From contig QEYB01001349.1 in the NCBI GenBank assembly GCA_017562135.1, positions 1 to 64,000 on the forward strand: a DNA stretch of 64,000 nucleotides, read 5' to 3'. The notes beneath the pieces were generated by a model. That model saw nothing but the letters and a program-made list of their open reading frames with translations, searched no databases and was not told the origin of the DNA. The translations under genes were made by a program, and so were the position numbers. Shown one piece after another: positions 1 to 13,170 of this stretch (its first letter is position 1; each line of letters opens with the position of its first letter). This stretch comes from Dipylidium caninum. Lineage: Eukaryota > Platyhelminthes > Cestoda > Cyclophyllidea > Dipylidiidae.

Positions 1-3000
1 ATTAAGGCCAGTCTGGCGTTGTTGGAGGACCAAAGACGGATGGTAGAGGACGTTGTCATTCCTTCGTGGAATAGCGAGTGGAACGAGGATGAAAGCGAGG
101 CATCGAAAGGGTCGAGGAAAGGCGACATCTTGGAAGTGGATGGTCGAGCCAGGGCGACACCAACCTACTCTGCAGAAAGGCGGAGAGCGCAAGAATCCTC
201 ACGTTGAGGCGAGCAATTGTTGGCAGACATGATGGGACCAGTTGGGTTCCGCAGGTTGGTGAGGCAATCTGAGGAGGCTGCGAAATCTCGAAGGAATTTT
301 CAACACAAAATCCACGTTCGTGGGGAGGAAAAGGGGGGGGAACACACCCTGACTGATGTTGTTGTTGTCCTGTTTTTCCTGCGAAGCGAAGGATAATTCA
401 ATCGTCCGTCATTTACGACTCCCCTTTTGCGACAGCAAACAACATGACCCCACCCCGCCCCGCCCCCGCCCCACTTCCACTCCACTCACCGTTGCCCACC
501 CCAGAGGAATTGTTCGCCTTGCCACGCTGGCTCCCCAATGCCTTCTGACATAGAGGCGTGACAAGGTGGGCTCCCGAATGGCACGGATATTTGCTGTGGA
601 TATGCGGAATCAAACACTTATCACCCGCTTGACCCAGGCGAAGCACATTAGACAGCCTCCGGACTGCCACCCCGTAACTCCACCCAACATCTTAGTGCCG
701 AGCTTCACGTGGCCGGGGAGTCGAGAGGAATCGAGAGGAGGATAGCCGCCACCACGGAGTAGGATGCTCGAGGTGGCCTTGACGCCAAACGGCGGACTGC
801 AATTATCCCATGTGTTCAGCGTCCTATGATCAGCCCGCGTTAACTTCCAGAGCCACCATCGACTGCGGCTTACGTGCCCCCGTACCACGGAGCGCCCATT
901 GCAGCGACGTCCGCTGATGAAACGCACGAGCACGACTTAACATGTTTGACATGACAGTTATGCGACAGGAATAAATGCGACAAATGCTCCCACGGACCCA
1001 TTACGTGTTATGAAAGAAGGTTAGCGTGTTTGATGTTAGAGTTCTGGACCGTGCACATGCTTTAAGATTGTCGGCGGCTGCAGCAGAATTCGCGTTGAAC
1101 GCTGGCGATTCCAAATGCGGGCCAGTTGAAGAGTGTTTAAGCATAAACTAGACGAGGGGCGGCGTTGCGCAACACTTTTTTGAGTTTGATTCACAGAGGA
1201 CCAAAGTGCAAAGTTGCTCGGGTCAAAAAAAGTGAAACCACTGGCAACGGTGATTACGGTTTGATCAGGGCGATGGACGCCACACAATGTCAATGGGACG
1301 CTCTAAATGTGGCCACTTGTTCAACGCAAAGGTAATAACAAAGCGATTATAAATTCATTGCTCTTAAGTGCAATGCATTTTTCATTGAAAAAGCCAAACG
1401 AGTTGTTTTAGTGTGGCTAAACAAATCCGTTGAAGTCGCCGCCGCCTCAACAACAGTTTTGACCGTCAGTCGAGAGCAGGGCGAGTTGAGACATGGCGGA
1501 GGGTGCCACTAGGTTGGTAAAATGTTGCCTCGTTAGTTGCCAATGTGAAAGCCAGTAGCACACATTCCACCATGCCCGCTGGTGTCGATTCCCCATTTTT
1601 TCCTTTTTTAAAACAATTTTATACCGCCATTAGTCCCTTTGCTTGTGACCCCACTTAGTTCACTTTACCTTCTGTGAAACGGCATTTCCCCGAGAGGCCT
1701 CTTTGCAACCGTGTTCATGCTCATTCCCAAATCCGTGTTTGCCGGCCTTCTTTATCCCCGTCCGCCATCAACTGCGCTTTCCCCAATGGAGCGAGGATTC
1801 TCACCATTGCCTGCATTACAAGATAAGACTTGTGCTCTAAAGGGTTGGTGTCTGTAATTTTCACTCTTTCTTTTAGAAGGGAAACTTCTGCTACCAGTCG
1901 TGCCTTCACGCTAAGGTGTCAATTCACACCTACTCGTTTATCTGCTGCAGCCGGACAAACGTGAGCGCATAGGTTTGTCCACTTGTACGTTTTAATGCTC
2001 CACTTAAAGATGCTTTCCTAGTTCCGCTCGCAGACACCCAAGGACAGGAATAATGCTTGGGCGGCCGGTTTTAGTTTGCGTGCTGGCTGTGGATGTTCAT
2101 TTTCCGTTGAATTATGTGGCTTTTCTTCGCAAGCCGTGAACCTGCTGACGGGCTCCTTGCCAGTGGATGTGGATAAAATGCTGTGAAATTGGCGGAATTT
2201 GGCTCTCTCTTGCTTAGCAGCTGTTCTCCAATGACCTTGTCTTTCTAGGAATGTTCTGCTCACTCTCTCATCCAGACGACAAAGTGGCCGAATTCGCCTC
2301 AAGCTCTTCCAGGTAGTGTTGAAAGAGTTGTTCTGCTCTTAAGACTTTCTGTGGCACATTTCTGCCAACCTCTTTGCTTCCTTCTTTCGTATTTTCCTCA
2401 AGCATAACCTCAAACGTGGCTACTGGTTCGACGGCAGGCCCGTGGTTGATATTTTTACCCAAGTCACTGAAGGCACTTACCTTCATCGAGGCCGGCATCG
2501 GGCGAGCGCTTGCACTTCTTTCGCATGAAATTGTGCAAAATTCCTTTGCCTCTGGGTGTATGCCTTTGGACGTCAATGGAAAATAGCATTAGGTTAGGCG
2601 ACTTCTTGCTCCTTTCGCCGTTCTCACCTTCTGCATCATGCGATCCCAGCATGGTCAACTTTGCTCAGAATTGCAACAGTACGCTCACTGAAGGCCAACT
2701 CATGTCGCCAGCGAGGTCTTTCAGCTCAATCAAGACGTTTTCCTTTCATCGGTCAAGAAAAGGAGGCGGGGCGTTTACTCCTCACAACTCGGTACCGCAG
2801 CCAAAGGTCTCCCTTCGGAATAACATTAATGCAGGCCTCTGGTGAGCCGCCTTCGGCAGCCCCTATTTCCCATTTGCCATCGTTAAACCACCAACTCTTC
2901 AGCTTCTTGCCCTCTAAAAATCCCTACGGGGAAAATGCATGCAGTGGTTGCAAAGTTGTCACCCAAAAAAGCCTTTTACGTGTGTCTTCTAAGCTACAAT

Positions 3001-6000
3001 GAATCTAATATTTATAGAGAAAGTATGGCAGTTGGCGCCTTTTTTTCCAGGTATCGGTATCATTTACAGCTCCGATGTTCGCTTCGACGGCGTTAAGTTA
3101 ATTGGTTGGCTGCGTGAGAGAAAGCATCACCAAACGGCGTCGAAAAACGGGGCCATCGTGGCTTAAGTCAAAGGGGAAAGTGCAGTCGTATGCCTGGGTA
3201 TTTTGAGTACCTACCTTTTCACGTTTGTTGACTGCGTTTACTTCGTCATTGTGCGTTCTTACGGTGCAAACTTAATGCATTGTCGTTTGACAAGGAGTTA
3301 GCACGAGTTGGTCTCGGACGCTTTACCTCGCAGGTTGCCAGGCAGCAGTGCTTTGCCGGCTCTGCACTGAACGCGGTGCTGCCCGACTTTTTCTCACTGT
3401 ACACGGGCTCAGGCCGCTGCTTCCACCGTCTTCCGGATCATCGAACGCGTGAAGTGGCGCTCTTTGCCTGGCGCCTCACACACCTCGCCTTTGGCCAGAA
3501 GGACTCTCTTAACTGACCGCTTGATGGGCATTCGTTGCAGGGTGCCTGAGATTGACAAGGGAGGCGTCGGGCCTGCAGTTGACCGCTTGGAGGGGAGCAT
3601 TGAAACTGCGCAATGTCACATTCTGCTACCCCACGAGGCCGGACGTCGTGGTGAGTTGCCCATGGCTTGCGCTCTTGTGCCTGCCATGTCCACTTGCCAC
3701 TCTTGAAAACTCGAGTCTTCTACTCACTCGCACGTTTGAAAGGCGGCTTTGCCCACACGCAGGGATGCTTCTTCTCCAACGCGAGAGGAGCTTGCCAGCC
3801 CGCTGTCATCGTGTGTGGTGGTCCAGTGGTGCCCAAATTACACGGTGATTCCTCTGACAGGCGCGTGATTGAGAAGAAGGCGGCGAACGAAGCCGTGTTT
3901 AGCATCCCTCTTCACCTATGGTTCCTCGGCCTCGGTTTTGACCTCGCCTGCCCCTCACAACTTGTGCCACGCTGTCTGAGCCCCTTCCACACGCACAGGG
4001 TGGCGCCAGGATTCTACCAACCGGGCACATGAGACGAATGTTTCTTGGCATGAGGGGTCGAGAGGCGAAAGTGGGCAGCGATAAGAGGAAAGCGGTAGTT
4101 GGGGGCTCGACTCTTTGCCGCGGTGAAGGAGGAAGAGAAGACGAGTTGTCTGTGTTGCAGGCGCTGAGAAACTTTCCCTGAAGATCAAGGCGGGAGAGAC
4201 AATTGCCATCGTGGGTGCCAGCGGGTCGGGCAAGAGTACCAATAATCCAGTTGCTCCAACGCTTCTACGATCCCACCAGTGGCCAGGTAAATTCCCCGCC
4301 TTCTCTCCTCCCATTCTCTCCTCCCTTCTCTTCTCTTCCTTCCACAAGGCCACCCTCAGAGCGGGCTTTTCCACAAGTGAGGCGCCTCCTTCAAGGTGCC
4401 GGCGGCCCGCGGACACACGCAGAAGCTGTTAGAGTCACTAGTGGGCACAGGTGCGACCGGAGAGAAAGGGGAGGGCAAATCGGGCCCAGGATGAGGGAGT
4501 GCACTAAGTTTTCGCGCGAGTGCGTGTTACCTGCCATCGTCAAAATAAAGTGACGCAGAGATGCAACCAGAATTCTCCCCAGCGACAACCAAATTTCTCG
4601 AGAACTCACATGGCCAACGTGTCCTCCGCCTCAATGCAAATGCGGTCATCTGCCGCATTTACGTCCAAAGCGCTCTCCTAACACTTCGTCAATCCGCGTC
4701 GTTTGGCTCTTCATGCGATGCACTCAAACGCAGGGGACTGTGTGACCGAGAGAAACCAAAAAAGGGGCATATTTGTGTCGCGTGAGAAGAGCAAGTCTGT
4801 TTGTTTTGGACAGAAAGCCCTTGTCTGTAGCCAGTGTGAAGTGGGTTTGATGAATGCCTGGTACACCGTGTGAAAGCTCTTTCTTTCCCATGCGAAAGCG
4901 ACGCAGAGCTGAGGCCTTTCCAGAGCAGACGAAATCACTCTGTGCCACTTCATTTCGAGCTCTCTCGTAGCAGGAATTCACTTCACCCGCTTTTCCCCAG
5001 ATACTCATTGATGGCCACGACATTCGAGAATTTGACATCAAGTGGATGCGACGCCAATTGGGCGTCGTTTCTCAGGAAGCCAGTGCTCTTCGCCACCACC
5101 GTCAGGGAGAACATCCGCCTGGGCCGGGAAGACGCCGCCTTGGAGGAGATCAAATCTGCTGCGAAGCTCGCTGACCCCCACGACTTCGTGATGACGATGC
5201 AAGATGTGAGTTGGTGCCTTCTTTAACCAGTCATGGGGCGCCACTTCTCTTCCCCTATCAGGCAGTTTTCTGACTTTTCCCTGGTATCCCTCGCACAGAT
5301 GCCTTTCCTGGAGACTTTTTGTGGCGCACAGTCCCACTCCGATCATACTAAAACCATCCGTGATAAGCAGCGTGTGTGTGTGGTGTGTGTGGGTGTGTGT
5401 GTGTGTGTTTGCGAGGCCAGATTTGCGGTGATTCGGCGAAATGTGGCGTTGTTTGCGGGATGCATTGAACGTTGGCTGCAACCAGCTCAGCAAAAATATA
5501 TCGTTGTGTACGTTTTGTTCAAACTTTACACGCAAATCGTGAGGTGAAATGGAGAACGCAGAGTTGAGAATGCTCGTTTTTGGTCAAGTCGACGACACTA
5601 AGATGCTGCGTTCAAAAGCCATCTTTTGCGAGAGCAGCACCTAAAGTCCACGTCACTGGTATGAAGAAAGTCATTAAGTTAAGGGAAAGATGCCTGTCGT
5701 TAACGAGTAGGACGTTCACTTAGGCCCACGAGACGGTGGTTGGGGAGGGCGGTGGCGCTCTGTCCGGCGGAGAGAGGCAGCGTGGTGGCTATCGCTCGGG
5801 CTGTGCTGCGAAACCCGCGGATCCTGCTGCTGGACGAGGCCACTCGGCGCTGGACACGCACGCCGAGCGGACGGTGCAGCAGGCCTTGGACAGGGCGGGC
5901 GTCGGTCGGACAGTCGTCATGGTGGCGCACCGCCTCACCACTGTGCGCAACGCCGACCGCATCATCGTGGTGCATCGTGGCGCGGTGAAGGAGGCTGGCA

Positions 6001-7980
6001 CGCATGACGAACTCGTCGCTCTCAACGGTGCCGATGCCAACATGCTTTCCGCCCAGGTTGGTGGCCGGTCTGGTGATGTGTTCACGCAGAGTGTTCGCAG
6101 CGGTGCTCGCAGCACTGCACTGCACTGCAACGTTAGTCCGACCACCTCCCTGCCTGTCGTGGCCCGTCTCACTGCCCCGCCTCTGAGGAAGTGGAAGTGG
6201 AAGTGGAAGTGGAAGTGGAAGTGGCGCCGAAAGGCAGCGGGGGCGTTTGGAGGACTACAAGATTGGGGCAAATTGGCGGGTGCAGAAGCGTAAGAGGACT
6301 GCTCACGATCCGGCCTCTGCTTCTGGGCAGGTGTAAAAGAGCGCAGAACTATATGTGAGACTCAAGTTAAGCATACGCCATTTCCTGCACAAATGCCACT
6401 GAAGTGTGAGGCGGTAGACGCCAAGTGTGTCGGCTGTGAGCGAGACTTGCGTACGGACAAGAGGGGGATGTGGGAAGAGAAGAAGGACTGTCAGCATAGT
6501 GGTTTGTTCACCTCAAAATCGCAACGCCGTGAAGTCGTAATTGCCTTTGGCTTTCGGGAGAGGAAGAGGGTCGACGAGTCGGATAGTGAGCCGGAAGCTT
6601 GAGGCGGACGGGGACGGGGACGAGGACGGGGACGGGGACGCGAAGAGTGGAAACGACATTCGAGAGTATGGAGACGCTCTTCTCTCCCAAATGAGAGTGC
6701 AAGCGGCGTCTGTACTGCCTGCAGTGGATCGTCATTTATGTTCACGTCAAAGGTGCCTCCGCCTTTTTGAATTTCTTTATAAAGTGTCTAAGGGGAGGTG
6801 GCAAAAGGCGGCCTAATGTTTTCTGGAGACAATGTCTGAAGCCTTTTCCTGTGGGTTGGCGAGGCGACCATCTGTTTGGTTCCTTTGCAAGAAGAACGTC
6901 GTCGGGAGAACAATTATGTTGAACAAACCGGAGTTTCCGGTCTTCTTCATCGGCGTGTGCATTTCCCTCCTCTGCGGTGTTCTTCAGCTCGCCTATACAA
7001 TTGTGCTTTCACATGTATTCCCGTACGTCTAGAAAGGCGGAGGTAACGTCGCGTCTGCTCGAAGCCATGACTTCCTCCCATTCTCCTGCAGACATTGACG
7101 ATGCACGATGCGAAGGAGAAAATGAAGCAAATCCAATTCTTAGTTGGCATGGTGGCATTGTTGTGCCTCCTGTATCTCACAGCACAACTCGCATCGGTGA
7201 GCAAAAGCTACGAGTTTAGTGTCGTCCACCTGAAGATAGTCCATGTGATTCAACAGGCGCATATAATTCTCTTTCCGCCGTACAAGAGCGCCGCACTGGG
7301 TTGGGCTGGAGCCAAGCTCACCCAGCGGACACGCAGTCGCCTCTTCAGCGCCATGTTGAGACAGGTGAGTGGGAGAGTTACCCTGGTGACAGATTGCGGC
7401 CACAAGCAGTGGCCCATCCCCACGTGGCCGATTGCCAAGGTGGTTCACTTGGGGCAAAATGACAACTGCTCTGTAATGAAGAGATTGTGAGTGGAGGAGG
7501 AGGGGAGGAGGAGGAGGAGGGGGAGGGAGGGGGAGGAGGAGCCTTGTGGCTCACTGCCTCTCCGGTAAGAGACTGGCAAGTTTCTTCCATCTCCCTGCAG
7601 GAAGCCAGCCTGGTTTGACGAGGCGTGCCAACCAGCCAGGTGCGTTGACCGCGCGCCTTGCCACGGAAGTCTCCGGCCTGGAGGCCATAACAGGCGTCCA
7701 ACTAGGCTCCCTCGTGGAGTCGGACCGTTATAATTTCGTCGGCTCGTTTGTCATCATCTTCACGTGCTGTTGGCAATTGGCCCTCGTCAGCATCTGCTTT
7801 CTTCCCTGCCCTTGTCGCAAGCTGCGCACTTCAGGTGAGGATTTAGGGCTGCGATGCGTAAAAGACGCTGTCAAACTTGCACCCGATCTCCTCCTCACGC
7901 GGTGACAACACTGAGTGCACACTCCGTTTGTCCCCACTAGGCGAAGGAATCTGCGCTCAGCGACAATCGTTCGTAACATT
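1..7980 (+). repeat. Outer palindrome, left arm
   Basis: This stretch matches the reverse complement of about 17,592-25,475 almost end to end. Matching landmarks include the NBD1 signature exon (5,724-6,056 against about 19,500-19,850) and the Walker A exon (4,161-4,286 against about 21,280-21,405). By eye, identity is around 95 percent. Many differences are one-base indels in homopolymers, with some true substitutions. The arm may begin before the window. Its inner end is near 7,980, inside an ABC exon. Confidence 0.85.
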
Positions 7981-10900
7981 GCCGGTTCACAGGTCGTACA
8001 AGAGGCTCTCTCAGCCGAGAAAAACCGTCTTTGCCTTCGGTCTGGAGGACTTCTTCTACGATAAAGTTCGCGGAGAAGTCAGGCCGGAGCACCTCGTGGA
8101 GTCGGCGTGACTGCGTGTCGAGTTTGAAAAGCCACCGGCGGCTGCGCGAGGCTCCTGAGTGCCAATGTTTGTGTGTTCTCTAACTCTCTAGGCGAACACG
8201 TGAAAGAGGCTGCTTCCTATGCCCTGGTCCACGCTACGGCTAATGGCCTTGGACTTCTTCCTGAAGGCTGCTTCTTTCTATGTCGCTGTCATCCTATTGA
8301 ATGCCGGTAAAACAGATGTCCTCGCCGGGTTTTTCTGTAGGTTGAGGTGGCCACCTCGGTGGAGACAAAATTACGCACTCTCACTGGCTTCTCGTAATAC
8401 CATCTAATGCCCCTTTCTCTTTCCTCCACGTCCAGTACCTATAGAGCATTTAGCCGTGGAGCACGGAGTCTGACTAGAATTGCAGTACTGATTCCGGATT
8501 TCAAGAAGGCCACCACCAAAGTTAGTTGCGTTCTTCGCGACTTTGGACCGGAAACAAAGCTCGACGTCACCGAGGGCGACTATCCCGAGCAGCCTCTCAG
8601 TGGCTCCATTGTCTTCAAAAAATGTCTACTTCCGGTACCCGACTCGCAAAGGTGTTTCGAGTGCTGCGGGTGAGACTCTGCCTGCCTTTTTTACGTGACA
8701 ACTCTGTCCCAGAGGCGGTGGTATCCTTTGCTAGGCACCCAAACATTTTGTCGGTCACTTGGGTCATCCCACCTACGCCAAAACAAACTAGTGTGGTGGA
8801 TCTTCATGCGGTGATGTCAATTTGTGCAAATCGCCTGCGGCTTCAGACGGGCACAGAAGTGCTGGGCACCGTGAGTGGAGCAGTCAGTGGAAGAAAAGCG
8901 CAAAACGGCTGTTTGGATGCGTAGAGCTGCGTGAGTAAGAAGGAGGCTGGCGGATGAAGTTGTCGAAGGTCTGGAACACGTAGTTCTGTGGGGGCTGGTT
9001 CGTTAGAACTCATCGCTCCCGGCCTGACTGCCACAGACGCCCACACTACAGAGGAGAGCAGTTTTGCCAGGCAGCGTGCAGCCAGTGAAGGTGGGAAAGC
9101 AAATGCGTGGGGGATGACAGAGGTGGCACGAACCCGTTCAACTCCCCTGACGCAGGAGTGACGCAGAGGTGTTCAGGTCGGGCTGCCTTGACTTGAGGAT
9201 GAGAGAGGGTGCAGAGAGACTAACCAGCTTCCACAATGACAACGGTGAAAAATAGGGCGTTAAACGTTCTGCCGAGAATGAATGTTAATTCGAATTGTTG
9301 TCGGTGGGACAGTAGGCCCTCGGTTTCGCTGCGCCTCATCCGCGGTGCAGCGAATCAGTCGCTCCCTCCAGATGACATAGCCTTTTCCGGGGAGAGAGGA
9401 GATAATTGCGAGTGGCAGGGTTTTCACTGGTCGCAGTGCCAACCGAACACAAGTTGTGAACAATTTGAAGTCTGCTTGGCTGGCCCGAGCAGAGCAATTT
9501 GCCTCAACTCGTGTGGAATTTTGTTGCAGAAATTCAATTACACCGTGAAAGCTGGAAATTGCGTGGCACTCGTGGGCCCCTCAGGCTGTGGCAAATCGAC
9601 CATCCTCCGATTGGTGCAGGACTCTACGACGTCAGTCCGCACGGACCGGGCAGCGGCATCTCATGGACGGCCGCGATGTGCGCACACTGGCGCCCAATTG
9701 GATCCGTGGGCAGATGAGCATTTGTCTCACAGGAGCCGAATCTCTTCGACCTGAGCATCCGGGAGAACATTGCCTACGGCGACAATTCGAGAGAAGTCCC
9801 CATGGAGGAGATTGTCGAGGCTGCCAAGAAGGCCAACGTGCACACTTTTGTCGAATCCTTGCCCCAAGTAGGTCTCCAACGCACGTGCTTCGCTCCCCTT
9901 CCTTCCCCTTCCCCTTCCCCTTCCCCTTCCCGTCCCCTTCCCTTCCCCTTCCTCGCCCCATCCCGCCCCGCCCGCCCCCATCCCCATCCCCACACTCTCC
10001 ATCTCAGTGAACAGCTTCACGAGAGACGAGATTGCCTGTGCAGTGGGGTGGCAGTGTCTGCGTTCCAGTGGGACTGGCCTGCACCTCCACTCGCCGCACG
10101 CAGCGTCACCTGTGAGGAGGTGGTCTCCTTATTGTTGCCGAGTGCAACAAGCGGGTCGCGCTAACACATGTGTGCAGCGGGAAATTGTTGCAGGCACAGA
10201 TTAGAGCGAAGCATATTGTGATGATGGGAATCTAATCAACGGGCAGAAGTGAAATAACTCGCATACTATGGCTGCATGTCAGGACAAAATGTGCTCACCT
10301 GTAATCGGGATCGGGTGGTGAAGCCCGGTACCCGTCACGTCTGCACAAATAGAGTTATTGTGGGGAGGCAGAGGCAGAGGCAGAGGCAGAGGAGGAGGAA
10401 GAGGAAGAGGAGGCGGAGGCGGAGGGCGGAGGCGGAGGCGGAGGCGAAGAAAAGATATGTGTTGAGGCATGGGCGTGTGAGGCAAAAGAGGCGATCAGTG
10501 CTCTCATTTCCTGGAATGACAGCCCTGTGGCGGTTTTCGACGTGATGGAAGCGGGGAGGCTGAATGCGACTGAGGAAGAGGACGTTAAATCCATTCCTCC
10601 AGTCACTTCTTCCACGGCTTATGGGCTGTGGGTGTCTGCAATTCGGTAAATTGACGAAGAGGAGAGAGACAAGTGGCATGATTTAAAAGGCAGAGAAACA
10701 CCGCCGTTTTCTGTCCTCCCATGCACAGGGCTACGAGACTCCGGTGGGTGCGGGTGGCTCCCAGTTTTCGGGCGGTGAGAAGCAGCGCATAGCCATAGCC
10801 CGTGCCCTGGTGCGGAGGCCGCGGCTGCTGTTGCTGGACGAGGCGACCGCCGCGCTCGACAAACCAGTCGGAGCGCCTCGTGCAGGCGGCATTGGACGAG

Positions 10901-11183
10901 CGATGGCTGGCGACGGACGCACCAGTCTGGTCGTGGCAACATCGTCTGGCAACCGTTGAGAATAAAGTGTCGGGCGTCGTGGTGCTGCAGAACGGTAGGG
11001 AGTGCGAAGCATTGGCTCCCCTAACGAGCTATGGGGCCAAGGCTCTTCTACTACAACCTGCACACCGTGGACGCCGCTGCAGAACTGCAATTAGTTGCAT
11101 CAGACTGCGGAAAGCGCAAAAACTGCCTTTGCAATGATCTTGTCAAATTGTTTTCGCCTCTTTTAAATTGTCTACTTGTCTAA
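1951..11183 (+). CDS. P-glycoprotein-like ABC transporter (ABCB), full-length left copy with frameshifts
   Basis: This gene encodes an ATP-driven multidrug exporter of the P-glycoprotein family, a plasma-membrane protein of plan TMD1-NBD1-TMD2-NBD2. Exons with GT-AG ends include 1951-1987, 2022-2312 (TM1-2), 2403-2841 (TMD1 loop), 3540-3651 (A-loop YPTRPD), 4161-4286 (Walker [10 protein letters not shown]), 5001-5205 (Q-loop VVSQEPVLFATT), 5724-6056 (signature LSGGERQR, Walker B LLLDEA), 7092-7196 and 7601-7834 (TMD2), 8434-8668, 9530-9867 (Walker [10 protein letters not shown]) and 10729-11183 (signature FSGGEKQR). The N-terminal exon was not found. At least five one-base indels break the frame, for example after GKST (about 4,240), in the NBD1 signature (about 5,793), before the D-loop (about 5,842) and in the NBD2 Q-loop (about 9,724). 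The right-hand copy lacks the NBD1 indels, which points to sequencing error or recent decay. Confidence 0.85.
6190..6224 (+). repeat. GGAAGT hexanucleotide repeat in ABC intron
   Basis: About six copies of GGAAGT/GTGGAA. The mirror copy is at 19,343-19,378. It lies after the donor at 6,057, so the Lys-Trp repeat it would encode is probably intronic. Confidence 0.8.
9896..9955 (+). repeat. CCCCTT-type pyrimidine repeat
   Basis: A run of CCCCTT units just after the donor site of the NBD2 Walker A exon, so intronic. Confidence 0.85.
10366..10447 (+). repeat. Purine-rich GGCAGA/GGCGGA repeat
   Basis: Imperfect tandem hexamers of GGCAGA, GAGGAA and GGCGGA type in the intron before the last NBD2 exon. 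Confidence 0.8.
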
Positions 11184-12343
11184 TTGAATACACTTTGTGC
11201 ATTCCGCATCATTGCCTTCTCCGTGTTTTCTCGTCTGGCTGTGACCGCTGCGAACGGGGCCAGAGGGGGATATTCCAGGCACTGTCGTGTCTCGACAACC
11301 GTATCCGTCTGGCCCCATGACACCTTCCTGCCAGCCCCCCGTTAGAAGTCAAAATTGCGAGGCCACTTGCCTTTGCTGAGTGCGGTAAATGATAGCAAAG
11401 CAGACTCCTTCGAAGTGGCTGTGCGAGAATCCCCCTGGAATGTCCACGCTATCTACTGTCCCGCCTACGTGTCACCTTCCTTCTGCAGTCCTTCTGTTGC
11501 CTCCTGCTCAGACGATGAAAGGGGTAATGGGGTGTTCCTTAGGAGCTAGCAAACCTCCTCTTGGTGTGAAGCTGTGACTTCGCGGGAGCACGAAAAATAT
11601 GTGAGGATGGCACAACTTAACGCGAGTGTGACACGGCCTCGCAACTAGTCGGGTTGAAAGGAAGCTGCCACTCACTTGCCAATGCGCCTGCCCACCTTTT
11701 CTTCGGCGCGCATGCAGTTTGTGAAGCGCAGTTGAAGTTGCCAGACGGAAACGTCGAGTATGTGGAGTGTGCAGCAAGTGCGCCTCCACAATGACTGCAC
11801 TCCCCACGCAACTGAGCTGCTGGCATGGATGAAGCAGCACTTTGCAGTGAAGCATATTCGCACGCAGTCAGGCGACGTTGAGAAATTTGCCACTGTGACA
11901 CGAGAGCACAGCCGATCTCTCGTGGGCATGGCGAAATGAAGAGTTCGGGGGGGGGGGATTTCCTTGCATGTTGGTCGGGAAATTTAGTCGCAAGTGCGGA
12001 GGATAGCTGAATGCACCAGAGCGCACGGATGTCGAGTGAGATGCGAGCGGGGCACAACCATTGCATTAATGCCTTGTCATGGGAGAACACGGCTTTCGCC
12101 CTGTTTTGCAAGCTCAGAGCCCCGTGGGAAACCGCATCTTTGTCCTCTTCTATTTCCTTTTCCTTAATTTCGTTCTCCTCTCGTGCTTCAAAGCCAAAAT
12201 ATATCCACGTCCGCCGCCTCCCCTCTGCACGCACGTGGACGTGAAGCCCGAGCGACAGACGAAGCAGTCCAGCGCACGCTTGCCTGAGGGCGAGAAAGCC
12301 AGCTTGCACAGCGGCGACCACGGCAACAACGGCCGGCGTCGCC

Positions 12344-12384
12344 ACCACCACCACCACACACACACACACACACACACACGCAAA
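12344..12384 (+). repeat. CAC/CA microsatellite
   Basis: CAC triplets running into a (CA)n tract that ends about ten bases before the 18S 3' end. Confidence 0.9.
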
Positions 12385-12393
12385 TAGAACGCG

Positions 12394-12790
12394 TAATGAT
12401 CCTTCCACAGGTTCGCCTACGGAAGCCTTGTTACGACTTTTTCTTCCCCTAAACCATCAAAGTTCGGTCGTCTTCTCAGCGCCTGCTGACGATCCCCTCT
12501 CGGCGAAACGTGACAATGACACCAATCCAAGGGCCTCGCTAAACCATTCAATCGTAGTAGTGACGGGCGGCCTGTACAAAGGGCAGGGACGTAAGCAACG
12601 CAAGCTTATTGACCAGCACCTACTAGGGGTTCCTCGTTCACGGGGGACAATTCCAAGCCCCGATCTCTGTCGTGACGTGAACGGTGATTGACCAGTTTAC
12701 CCACTCTCTCTTCAGACCAGAAGTCTCACTCGCTGGCACCGTCAAGCAGCGCGAGCGCGCCCCAAACATCAAAGCCCGAAAAGCGCTTGT
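12394..12790 (-). rRNA. 18S rRNA 3' fragment, probably a pseudogene
   Basis: On the minus strand this ends in the eukaryotic 18S 3' terminus (AGTCGTAACAAGG, then GGATCATTA at 12,394). It runs back through helices 44 and 45 and the region of the universal 1391 primer site. Homology fades near 12,790, so only about the last 400 bases of a roughly 1.8-kb gene are present. At 12,573-12,590 the near-invariant TGTACACACCGCCCGTC reads TGTACAGGCCGCCCGTC. One C is also lost in ACTACCGATTG, and there are extra bases elsewhere. Such changes at the decoding site argue against a working rRNA. No 5.8S or 28S sequence was seen beyond it. Confidence 0.85.
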
Positions 12791-13142
12791 CAGAGAAACC
12801 GACGATGGTTCGGACGGAGTACAAGGACAATTTCAGAGTATAACGGAGGAGGAGGAGGAGGAATGACGGAGCTTGGAAGCGTTAATGTGAGCGGTCGTAA
12901 TTTGGTATTTGTGCCTGTTGGGCTGTTTGCACTTTTGGGGAGTACTCGGCGACTCGCATATTTTGGGGTGTCGGGCGTGGGAGCAGAGAGACGAGAAAAT
13001 TCTTATAAATTCGCCGACTGTCCACATTTTAGCTTAAAGTAAAATAACTGAGAAGCTTCACTCGCGCCCAGTCACATTTCCGTCCCCAAAACTGACATCT
13101 GCGTACCACCGGTCCACCCGCCCTTTCTGACTGCACCCAGCC

Positions 13143-13170
13143 CCAGCCCAGCCCAGCCCAGCCCAGCCCC
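13143..13170 (+). repeat. CCCAG pentamer repeat
   Basis: Five to six CCCAG units. Confidence 0.8.

Larger units (their letters stand above)
7981..11339 (+). other. Segment present only in the left arm
   Basis: This segment of about 3.3 kb, holding the rest of TMD2 and NBD2 of the left ABC gene, has no counterpart in the right arm. There, the matching position (about 17,220-17,590) holds roughly 370 bases of unrelated sequence. Either the right arm lost it or the duplication stopped here. Confidence 0.7.

Noticed and set aside
2311..2402. Open stretch between TMD1 exons of the ABC gene as coding
   Set aside because: It starts with GTAG and ends in CTCAAG directly before the exon encoding a Q-x-L-R-Q-D-V-A-W-F-D motif, so it is an intron.
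6190..6224. Lys-Trp repeat as an antimicrobial-like peptide
   Set aside because: It lies after the NBD1 exon donor and has no start, signal peptide or conserved flank. It is a simple GGAAGT repeat in an intron.
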